A stretch of DNA of 64,000 nt, from positions 144,377 through 208,376 of the forward strand of contig USNF01000001.1 in the NCBI GenBank assembly GCA_900555985.1. The letters run 5' to 3'. Each line of letters starts with the position of its first letter. The first letter of the stretch is position 1. Positions 9,801 through 18,700 of the stretch are shown here, one piece after another. The notes beneath the pieces are model-generated. The model was not told where the DNA came from. It did no database searches and saw only the letters and a program-made list of their open reading frames with translations. Position numbers and translations under genes: made by a program. The stretch comes from an uncultured Gemella sp. Lineage in GTDB: Bacteria; Bacillota; Bacilli; Staphylococcales; Gemellaceae.

Positions 9801-12669
9801 TTAAATCTGGCAAATTTACTTCTACATATTTTAATAATGAATAATTAAAAACATTGGCTGCTTGTTTCCAGTCGCCATCATTAGACATTTCTAATTCATT
9901 CATATCAAAATCAGTATATTTCTTTTGCGTAGTATATTTATCTGCAATAGATAGAATACTAGCTGATTCAGTTGTTGTATCTAATACAAAATCACTAATT
10001 CGTTTATAGCTTCTATTATCTTTATCTTGTAATTCATATTTAGCTACATAACTAACAGAAATAACGCCTGAATTAGAAGGGGTTCTTCCTGCATTATCAG
10101 CATCAGAGTCATTGGGAGTGACCGTATTTTTTACATCTTTATTTTGTAAATAATATGGATATTTATCTTTATCTAAGTGGATATCCATTGTAATGCGATA
10201 TAACATAGTTTCATGAGTATGGTCTGTAAAAATTTGATTTGTTCTATATGTTATATCTTTAATATCGTCTTTGTTTTTAAATTCAAGATTCATTAATGTG
10301 TCTTTTAATTGAGGCAACAATTCTTTTGTTGGGTCATCAAAAGTTTTTAATGTTTTAGATGTCTCAAATTGTTTCGGTGTTTCATTTTTATCTACGTCTG
10401 TATTATCTTCAGCATATTTTTTTAATGCTTTATTCCATTCACTAGAAGCTGCTGCTTTAGATATAACATCGCCCAATTCACCGATTTTAGTTAATTCGTC
10501 CCATTGGTCTTTTGTTTTTGGCTTCATGACACCGTCGGCACCAAATACATCTTCCATGCGTTGGTCCATCATCATATCGAGATAATCTTCATCTGCGATG
10601 TACATACGTAATGTAGAGTTATGGAACTTCATTGGTTGTAAGATAGTATGATTTTTTAAATGTTCTTTAATATATTGATATGAATTATAATCAAAGTTTT
10701 TAGCAGCTAATTCATTACCATTAATTAAAGCACGTTGATAATAATATCTAAATACTTTCCAATTAATAGAAGCACTAAAATAATTTCTATCTTTTTCAGA
10801 AATACCTAATGTTGTCATTAAATCAGTTATTTCTGGCATATATGTATTATAGTCAAATTCAGTTAATGTCATTTCTACTTTAACTGCTCTTGGTATTCCA
10901 TTTATGTTTTGAATATTGATATTATTAATCATAACGGCATGAATATCAAATACATTGTTTAATAGATTGTTTTCTATTGGCAAATATGGAGTAAATTTAA
11001 ATTGAGAAAGTAATGCTCGTAATCCATTCATATGATATAAGATTTTTTCACCATTAGGTAATTCATCTTCATATGGAAACCCATTAATTCCTTTATCTCC
11101 ATAAAAATAGCCACTCAATGTAATAGTACGTTTACCATCTTTGTTACTTCGTATCATACTATTTTGTGCACGAAGTAATGGCATAGATTCTCCACTTGAT
11201 TCCGATTTCATCGTAATCGTTTCTGGAGGAATCATAAATAATACATCGCCTAATAATACTGTCCAGTCATTTAAAATATATTTATCTTGACCTAATAATT
11301 TTTTTTGTATTTTATATCTATCATCTAATTCATCAAATACAGAATTAAATGCATCTACATATTTTTGGTCTTCAATATCATAGCCATTTGTAATATATGG
11401 ATTTTGAGTATTTGGTTCTACAATTTTTGCTTCTGTTTCACCAGGAGCTGTTAATAAATATTTACCAGCGTTAAACCATTTGCCATCTGTTTGAAAATAA
11501 GCTGTACCAGATAATGTGTGCATATCTAATCCAATATTGGCTACGCCAGTTACTGGACTTTTTTCAGATTCGAAATTATTATTAACGATTTGAATTAATG
11601 CTTTAGCAGAATTATCGTCTTTAAATTTATTTAATACTTCTCGTACTTGAGATTCTGTACCTAGATTTTGAAAATATCCAATAAATAATTTACTTGGATT
11701 AATATTAACATTTCTTGCTTTATCGTTTTTAAAATTAAAAGCAGTTTGTTCTTTAATGTATGTATCAAAATCTGCTGGGCTATAATTACAATCATTTTTT
11801 AAAGCATCTAGTAAATCTTGTGAAATATGTAATAAAGCTTTTTTTAGTGTATCGATTTGAGAAAAATCAATAGCAGAATCTTTGTCGTTTTCATTAGAAA
11901 TCTGATTAATTTTTCCTAATTGACTTTTATCAACAAATACATAAAGTACACCATTATTTTTATTAATAAGTTCTTCTAATCGTTTTTCAGCATTAACATT
12001 TTGTTGGACATCGCCAGTTTTTAAAAGATATTTATAAGTACCGTCTTTTAGTTTTCTAGCCTCTCTATCTTCACCATTAATTTTAATAATTTGTGTATTA
12101 TCATTCGCATGAATATGGTCAACTGCCCAAATAGATGTAGATGGAACAGTAAGCCCATTAATAATAAACTTAATATATTTATTTTTAATATAAGTATCAG
12201 GAGATACTTTTGTTTGATTTAATATTTCTTCTCTGTAAGTATTAAAAGCATCTTGGTTAGCTTTGATACCAGATTTTTCTTGAATAGCATCAATAGAACA
12301 AATTAATGTTCTGCCATCTAATACACCAGATTCACGAATATCTTCTGTAAATTCTGGTTTGATTTCTAAAAATAATCCATGCTCTCCAGCATCAAACTTA
12401 GATTCTGCTTTTAATACTGGTGGAGTATCTGCACAAAATGCTGTTCGTCTAGCACTTGCGTCTTCATCTGTAGTTCCATTTATTTTTTTGTCTAATATTT
12501 TTAGGTATTCAGTATCAACTGCACCTAAATAAAAATCACCCATTTCTGGCAATAAGAAGCTATCGTCATTAAGCATGTCTTTTGTTTGAGCGACACCACT
12601 TAATTCTTCTTTTTCTTTTTCTTCTTTACTAGCTTCTTTTGCATCATTAGTTATTTTTTCGAAGTCCAT
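3895..12669 (-). CDS. Giant baseplate/tail hub protein (2,924 aa)
   Basis: 2,924 residues, far longer than ordinary tail hub proteins. Three regions look like tail hub or tail-tip modules. Residues about 470-620 (PPETITMKSES... TLSGYFYG) resemble DNA-circularisation/LysM-neighbour tail proteins. Residues about 1000-1090 are similar. Residues about 1820-2320 (LTIKLGYG, VFNGVIAEV, LQCSGYGQELINP, IVKEVSHMISSEGFTT) match the gpD/gp27 tail hub pattern. In between are long Lys/Glu-rich helical linkers (about 1180-1450). A hydrophobic Ala/Gly segment lies near residue 2480. It probably forms the central baseplate hub and receives the OB-fold spike and glucosaminidase encoded next. Start ATG has AAAAGGAATC upstream. 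It looks like a fusion of several hub genes. Confidence 0.7.
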   Translation of the reverse strand: MDFEKITNDAKEASKEEKEKEELSGVAQTKDMLNDDSFLLPEMGDFYLGAVDTEYLKILDKKINGTTDEDASARRTAFCADTPPVLKAESKFDAGEHGLFLEIKPEFTEDIRESGVLDGRTLICSIDAIQEKSGIKANQDAFNTYREEILNQTKVSPDTYIKNKYIKFIINGLTVPSTSIWAVDHIHANDNTQIIKINGEDREARKLKDGTYKYLLKTGDVQQNVNAEKRLEELINKNNGVLYVFVDKSQLGKINQISNENDKDSAIDFSQIDTLKKALLHISQDLLDALKNDCNYSPADFDTYIKEQTAFNFKNDKARNVNINPSKLFIGYFQNLGTESQVREVLNKFKDDNSAKALIQIVNNNFESEKSPVTGVANIGLDMHTLSGTAYFQTDGKWFNAGKYLLTAPGETEAKIVEPNTQNPYITNGYDIEDQKYVDAFNSVFDELDDRYKIQKKLLGQDKYILNDWTVLLGDVLFMIPPETITMKSESSGESMPLLRAQNSMIRSNKDGKRTITLSGYFYGDKGINGFPYEDELPNGEKILYHMNGLRALLSQFKFTPYLPIENNLLNNVFDIHAVMINNINIQNINGIPRAVKVEMTLTEFDYNTYMPEITDLMTTLGISEKDRNYFSASINWKVFRYYYQRALINGNELAAKNFDYNSYQYIKEHLKNHTILQPMKFHNSTLRMYIADEDYLDMMMDQRMEDVFGADGVMKPKTKDQWDELTKIGELGDVISKAAASSEWNKALKKYAEDNTDVDKNETPKQFETSKTLKTFDDPTKELLPQLKDTLMNLEFKNKDDIKDITYRTNQIFTDHTHETMLYRITMDIHLDKDKYPYYLQNKDVKNTVTPNDSDADNAGRTPSNSGVISVSYVAKYELQDKDNRSYKRISDFVLDTTTESASILSIADKYTTQKKYTDFDMNELEMSNDGDWKQAANVFNYSLLKYVEVNLPDLIVTDYQTIFSNNFATVNTLNGSGLSSQYMGGTSTMFNVKMVTNNKETASYLSRLSRTINLYEKKYRMILPCYPLKIESEITKLIDINDVLPHSIEVDTIKGSPGWYEINISMISVDRTLRQREAMSAIEGINSGWKERSWFQDEYKDTNLANFEMLKQVIGQVEVYPDLELPKVSELEKLGFKFTRYLFQDDRIYVDPDFYFVYLAPLTSQVLRESVLKLIKPDGLLNGDQTITDESGAQFDLIAKDGLGTSIQNMNDIAKEQQSQMNDAKEASKKIALKKLNENLKQAAHQKGQETNLDAWEVCKDIKTIFLERKYDKELKSNIARKKADEALTDNGPDSKIQAPNGKFFKQNDIDFLIKNKYTEEQAIALLSATDKYKKPPEPDTNNSLEKHNTESNKLEIQKSTDIKQGKDIFGNPKNAKKESVENKDNKDATTSAHVQAEIAKEGKKITEGEWVSEQIEKSTSAANDFLYYLEQTPITLKDSDKILDITKDTVFLEKGKDFFDIARVNDKSTIYSYVKYWFEFDAVKALCNALYININDNFLSVVSDIIYAAACNATADKEYSSKQKATDWKPNSTFIAVINGLTQDASERRYAYTVGEAVEQGLEFGTFRFKMYSQDAINNITGEENNNVATDNNKEKINSAMFVLDPYYRANKNAVPDYKLNCIVNTKFATIAYLRLVFYWLARLTQEYVYPSINSDVLRKTSVTELDIQNQYKKSGVSSNVDEQLLKNIEFFKKNEYQIDSGKIFVANLLTACDGDSKLLSRIKAKEYNALSSYQKGCVIPGKTINPNETSAMVFRKTIMALAGLGRIKDINTSGVSQDKVVNKMINTIYEKKYIEAAENVTTYASHACHDMIVYDARGRMLRAFPTFYMMLIDEGRDVGKWHLHDNYYNNNALGSIAVTRSKDNPVDVAEIEMSNFYGSFLLTGDDSIYPDTSNLTLMDAFADIVTPIVIPNEQEKIEERERKIKDVKPALRLVPGTKLTIKLGYGANPNLMPTVFNGVIAEVSAEDKVILQCSGYGQELINPILEDMEAYHLPRQDDLVGAFANTDSPINIVRGLFTQRGGFLKRLGSHIPIVSDYIDRNAFGITNFGNPDFTDIFKSGEPCQNIFSVTAPNKVDDGEIVADGQQIQISFDVFGRSPWDVIHIAKSLNPDALAGIRNFGLRQTVFMGMNRYYYAYDYARDKNTNTIVEKRKPFQQFHIYNSYQDIIQNGWVTSVKDMHTVAVGLYQNSGSFNSVSQEKIGPLYADIDIYPDAQRTMTYDTGLITKGIPYLGTITNSLFNNEYVEDFLSMFDIFGAQDDKGMVNNNQNIAWKMTASGLRQAVARMYAGDMIVVGDPSVNPLDRIYVYDEVNGIRGQAIVKEVSHMISSEGFTTAISPECIVTVDDEFENATHSIFRDLSNMAVFAVAATHSVCVLKDSFKAVRTQTKEYWTSNKMQEKTFGDKLRQAKDDIVQLGKDSASAKKAKVIGKIKSVKNLNFKLKTKISKKVASSIFKTAGKGLLKVGSKLIPFAGEILMVAEFAMIRFNRFAKNLQVVKMYPLQRYGIPWTAGVNGQKGLVYGSRTANQQGLLESAINTVFGSGEVDSGFGIARGLKYFLIPEELQETADKYESNSNKDTEDAVNNANKTTDEYDKYKSGNRFANKVKSIMASNDGTNEQKTLSKTDYRQMQINQRADYDDPESIKASYDYFNMDTDQNWLASNKLKRNRLISKDVRLAPYIKEGFFKIIHETPGLNQGKNVKTSNVRFDGQDAYIKQIVETRQDGKNILDIPMLNPEALNILFELIRRAKNNMPAANASDPYENYEETKTSFIALESALRIADDKSVAGAGYTFILHGVDKAAPALAKAIKEFHEEIELDAKDNASLNPVIFDSKDLGNNKTVISCRFPLIVQPKAWDDSGDIIKTNPEAENKTNKDRIGEQTKEERPSEIKKLTFDMEDMDGTSGLGLHQDIEESLLKLLK

Positions 12670-12748
12670 GTGATTCCTTTTATATATAAAAATAATTAAT
12701 TATTTGTTTTTGTTTAATCATACTATATATTACTACAAAATGAAGAAA

Positions 12749-12776
12749 AAGAGAAGTTCAATAAAGAACTCCTCTT
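12749..12776 (-). terminator. Terminator after the giant exonuclease/polymerase-like gene
   Basis: An 11-bp stem with one G-U pair (12776-12766 with 12759-12749) and a 6-nt loop lies 14 nt past the stop. It is followed on the minus strand by TTTTTCTTC. This is a canonical Rho-independent terminator. Confidence 0.75.
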
Positions 12777-12790
12777 TTTTATATATTAAC

Positions 12791-15700
12791 TTAAAAAGAT
12801 GATAACGCTTGGTTTACCATACTATTTAATTGACTATTAGTCATACGATTATCATTTCTATTAAATGAAGTATTAATATTAACATTTTTTCCTCCGTCCA
12901 TTGAATTTGAAATGGCTGTAGGAATTAATTGTTGAGTAATATCCTGACCGCCAGGAGTATTAGCATTAATATTAATAATATACCCTTTTTTAGGAGCTTT
13001 TTGTAAAATAGGTAATGATGTATCAGACAACTGAGGAATTTGAGATGCAGAATATCCTTGTTCAGCTGTTTTGGCATCTTGTGCTTGGTCAGTAGCTGGT
13101 GCTGGCATTCTTTTAATAATATTGCTATTGTAGCCAGATAACATAATACCAGCTGCTGCACCTAAAGCAATTTTGCTGAATGAACCACCTGTAGGCATAT
13201 TAGGTTTTTCACTCATTAATATTCTTTTAGCTTTACCAGCAATATCATCAAAAGCTTTTTGTCCAATTTCAGTAGCTTCATCTTGTTGGTCTGCGATAGC
13301 CTTACCAGCCCTATTTTCTGCACCATCTTTTTGCATACGAGCAACAACTGCTTTGTTGTCACTAACAGCTTTGCTTTCTGCACCTAATTCTGCTTTAGCT
13401 TGCGCTTCATCTTGTATATTAGAATTAATAACACTCATAGATTCAGTTGAGCTTAATAATCCTTTGTGTTGTTTTTCTAAATTATTGACATAAGCGTTAA
13501 CTGCATTGGCATTAATACTTCTAGCTTTATACCTAGTATTAGCTTTTATATATTTTTCATCAACGCCTTCTATATCACCGAATGTAGAAGAAGCTTGTCT
13601 TATTTTGCCAGCTGGAGAATTTTCAGTATATGCTTCATCAGACATAGCTACGCCACCTTCTATTTTGTAGTTGGTACGTTGTGCTACTTCGTCTGTATTT
13701 CTGCCTACACCATAATTAATCCCAGTAGCTTGTGTTTGCATCAAGCCAGCTGTTAATACTTTAGCAATATTATGAACATGGTCTCCTTCTGCTCCGAACA
13801 ATTCAGAGTTAATTAATTCTTTAGCGACTTTGCCTCGCATAGCTTCATCGCTAAAAATTTCTACAGCAGAATTATAAAAAGCTTTAGCGTGTTTTTCTAC
13901 TTCTTTTTGAGTTTTAGCATTTACTACAGCATATGCTTTTTTTGAAAAGTCATCAAAAGTCTGTTGTACAGAATAATCAAACGCTGTACCTAAACCAGAT
14001 TTAGGAGTTAGTGTTGCTGTTTCTGGAATGTTACGAACAGCAGATAAAGCAACAGCAAAAGCTCTATTTTCTTGAGCAATAGCGGTATAACCTAATTGGT
14101 CAGCTAAATCACGACCAGCTCTTACGTCAAATATACCAGCGTCTAAACCACCTACAGCGGCTGCAATACTCGCCATTCTAGTTTCTTCAGTCGCTATAAA
14201 TTGTTTACCTTTACTACCATATTTAACTTCTTCTTGAATGTCTTCTAATGTTTTACCAAAGAAATGTTCTTTAGCTTTACCTTCAAGTAAAGATTCAACC
14301 TGATGTTTATTCCAAATATCTGGGTCATCCATGGTAGCAGTAATGCCATCCATTTTATTTAATTGTTCGAAAGCTGCTTGCGAAATAGCTAATCGTTTTG
14401 TTTCACCATTAATGTCAATGGTAGCCATAGATTTTTTAATGGAGTTAGCGATTTGGTCAGTATCATAGTCACCGCCCATAGCACCCATTGTTTCTTTATC
14501 TATAGAGATTTGCCCATTTTTTAATGTATCGTCTACAAAAGTATATGTATTGGTATAGGAACCTTCACGTTGAGCTGGATAACGAATTGTATTTGTTGCT
14601 ACACCATGAGTTTTCATAGATTCAATCATTTCATTAACGGCACCTTTAGCATGTTTTTTACCTAAAATATTTTCTAATTCTGTGCCGTATAAAGTTCTTG
14701 CATCTTTTTCAGAAATACCAATAATACCAGGTCTAACTTTTGATTCTGTTAAATCAGATACCTTTAAGTCACCGATAAAATGCTTATCGCTGTTAATGAT
14801 TCTTCTTTCTTCTATAGCAGTAGAAATCATGCCATCTGTTTTACCAGATTCAAGTTGATGCATGAATCCGCCTTTTTTCTTTAATTGATTAGCAATAGCA
14901 AGGTTAGCTTCATCTAATTTAGTAGATAATGTTTCTTCTGTGACTTTCGGATTACCATTAAGATATTCACTTGCTTCTTCTAAAGCAGTTTTTGTTTTAT
15001 AATCTGTATCTTCTAATAATTTATTTCCGTATTTATCTTCTGAGCCAGGAATTCTATATCCTATGGATAAATATCTGCCACTTCCTTTGGCACCTTCAGC
15101 CCTTGATTTAAAGCTTCCGATTTCTTCACCTAAATCAATAATTTTAGGAGAACTACTAGATAAAAATTCTTTCTTTTCAGCTGCTGATAATGTATTGTAA
15201 TTTTCTAACGAAGTAATTCCTATACCTTGTATATCTGCATATTGTTTTACGGCATCATCAGTTAATTCACCAGCACTAATGGCGGCTGCAAAGTTACCTG
15301 TATTAAACTGATGACTTAATGCAACTTTATCAGCAGTAGCGTGACTAAACCCAGCTTCTTTAAAATTATTAGTAATTTTTTCTACTTGGCCTTTAGATAA
15401 ATTATATTTTTCTCTAAATTCTTTTTCGATTCGGTCATCCCAATTTAATTTTCCATTATCCATTACATGAGTTTCACCAACAGTATAAGATAATGTGTCA
15501 TTAAAATGTTTTTGACGAGCATCGAAAATATCTCTTGCAGTTGTTTCTGGAAGTAAAGCTGCGTTCTTTTCACCCAATGCTTTTTTAACGGCAGAAAGGT
15601 CATCTTCTGAGAAATTCTTCATGCTTGTTTTATTAAAAATATTATGGTCAAGCATAATATCTTTTTCGATTGTTTTGTCTACACTCATACGTTCTTGATG

Positions 15701-18700
15701 GAGTCTTCTATATTCATGTTGAATATGATGCATTTCACCATTGATTTCTACTTTTTTAGTAGTCATTCTTTCTAAACGTAATGCGAGTTTTTGTAAATTA
15801 TCTGGGTCAATTAATTTAGCATGGTCAGTTAATATTTTTTTACCATCTACAACTATGCCTTCAAAATATTTATCGAGATGTCGTTTAATATTCTCTGGAG
15901 ATACGCCCATATGATATAAGTTAGAGGACATACGTTCAGCAATATTAATGCCAGCTTCCATATGTTTTGCACGACCAGCACGGCCATTAGATAATATTAA
16001 GAAGTCTTCAGATAAGCCTGCGAAGTTGAAAGCACTTCGTAGTCTTTTAGAAGCTGACATGCGTTCTTCCATAGCTGCTTCGTTTAATTCTTTTAACGAA
16101 CCAAAACCAGATTGTTGTAAAGCATTATTTATTATTTCATTATGGTCTGCATTAGGATTAGCTGTTTTAATAAGTGATTTCCATAAACCATTTTTTGTAT
16201 CTCTAGCTAAGTTAAACGAAATAGATTCACCTTTTAAATTACTTAAATTAGCGGCATCTAAAAAGGCTCCAATACGAGAATCAACTTGTCCCATACCAAC
16301 TTGTAGTGCATATGATGCACCTTTTTCGCCATCACCTGTTCCGATTTTAAGCATATTTCTTGATGTAATCGGAGTTAATTCTAATCGTTCTTCGATACCA
16401 TATTTTCGTAAAATATCACCAACAGATTGTTTAATAGGAGATGAGTCTGGCAATTTAAAGTTATCTGCATAATCTTGCAAGATGGCTTCTATTTTAGCAC
16501 GTTTAACTTTTCGTCCATTTTGCATATAGGAAATTGTAGCTAAATTATGTTCTGCGACTTCATGAATTGTTTCACCAGAATAACCTTTAAGAATAATGCC
16601 TTTATTCCCAGGGCCTAATAAAGTGCCTTCACCTTGTTTAAAAATAACTCTACCATTTTCAAAAGAAATTTGTGGAGCTAATCCTTGCATAGCAAATAAT
16701 TTTTTTGTAGATTCAGCCGATGTAGAAAGTTTACTTGTATCAATTCTTTTAATACGACTTCCTTGGTCCATACCAGCATCTAATGCTTCTGGCATAATTA
16801 CGGATTGGCCATCATAAGTAGACAAACCACTTAACTGTCGCTTAATAAAATCAGGTGTATCTGGATTAGCTTCTAAGTATTGGTTTACAATAGCATCTAT
16901 CGTATCTGTAGAAATATCATAATTATAACCACCAAGAGTATCTACTAAATCTTCACCAGTAGCTTCTTTAATATTTTTAAAAGCTCTTACTTGTGCTTCA
17001 GTTGTAATATTGTTATCTGCTTTAATTGTAATATTAGGATTATATTTTTTAGCACGATTTACATTTGCTTTACTAAAATATAACCCTTCTTCATATTGAC
17101 GTTCAATACCACGAGCACCAGTACCAACACTACCAAATGCAGTAAATGTTGTACCCATAGTACCAAGTAAACCATGTTTAACAGATTTACCGTGAAATTC
17201 TGCACTATTATATACATCAACTAGATTTTGATTTGCATCAGGTACATGTTTAGCAAAATCTTTTTTCCATAATTCTTCTGTTTCAGCGATTACTTTTGCA
17301 TCATTACTACTAACAGATTGACCTTTTTCATGAGCTTCTTTCATAGTCGCAATTAAATGACTATATTTTTTTTCTAATGAAGTATTTGGGTCATTTAATT
17401 CTTCGATAGATAATTTTTTATGCGTATCATCATTTTTATATATGAAAGCTAAATTCTCTGGCATTGTTTTAAATACACTAACAGATAAACTATCTGTTGC
17501 TTCACGAGCTGTACCTAATGTAGCAATAGAATCTGTTTCCATATTTTTTTTAGAATATGATAAGGCAGAACTAATTGGATTATCATTAGTAGGGTCATAA
17601 ATTTTATCAGTTAATTTATCCCCAACAGATTCAATACCTTGGATATAATCATTAACTAAATCTAATTTATACGGAACCATTTTTCTTTCGTCTGGGCTCC
17701 ATTTTTCAATGACCGCATATTTTAATGGAGTAGAATATCTAGTACCATTAATACTTGTATAAAGACCGCCATGTAAATCATTAGTTAATGTGCCTAATGG
17801 TAATTTTTGTCCATCGATTAAAATAGCATCTTCGCCAATCATAACTTCTCTGCCATTTTTAATAGCAGATTTAATATTATTTAATGCAAAGTTTTTAACA
17901 GCTGCTTTATGTCTGTCTTTAAGGCCATTAAATATTTTTTTGCCAGAATCTTGTAATTGTTCTTCATTAACATTAACAGATTGGTCAACAATTCTATCCA
18001 AAGCGTTAGTAAATTTTGTATTATTTTTTTTAATATCATCCATAGTAAATGGTGTTTGAGAACCAACTACGCTAATGACATTTTTTACATCATCAAGAGA
18101 GTCGTATCCATAAAAAGGATTAATTTCATGGACGTTCATATCAGTAGATGTAGTTTTCATCCAAGATGGATTATCTTGAATATTATCTTTTACATATTGT
18201 GTGAAACCTTCATTTAGTTTTTCAATAGATGTAACGCCATCCATCCAGCTAATATCAGAAATTTGTCCAGTTTTATGTAAATGTTGAATTGCTTTTTTAC
18301 TGTAATGCAATGCTTGTCTTGGGTCATCTAATGATTTTAATGTAGGGTCAATAGAAGATATTTTAGAAGTTAAATTAACACCATTCGTGCCAACAACTAA
18401 TTCTGCATCATCTGCTGCATTACCCCATCCAGCCATAGAAAAATAAGCACGAGATTGAGCTTCTCTATTTCGTAGTCCTATGCCAGAAACACCTACACCG
18501 CTTTTATCTGGTGTACCATTAACAACAGCTTCCATCCAAGTTTTATATTGTCTAGCTGCTTTTTGATATCCTTCGCCAGATAAATCAGTTTTAGGATTAA
18601 AATTAGAAATCGTTGATTCTAATTTATCAATCATATAGTTTTGAGCGTCACTTGTTTTCCATGCTTGTTCTACTAAATGATGAAATGAATCTACGGTAGT

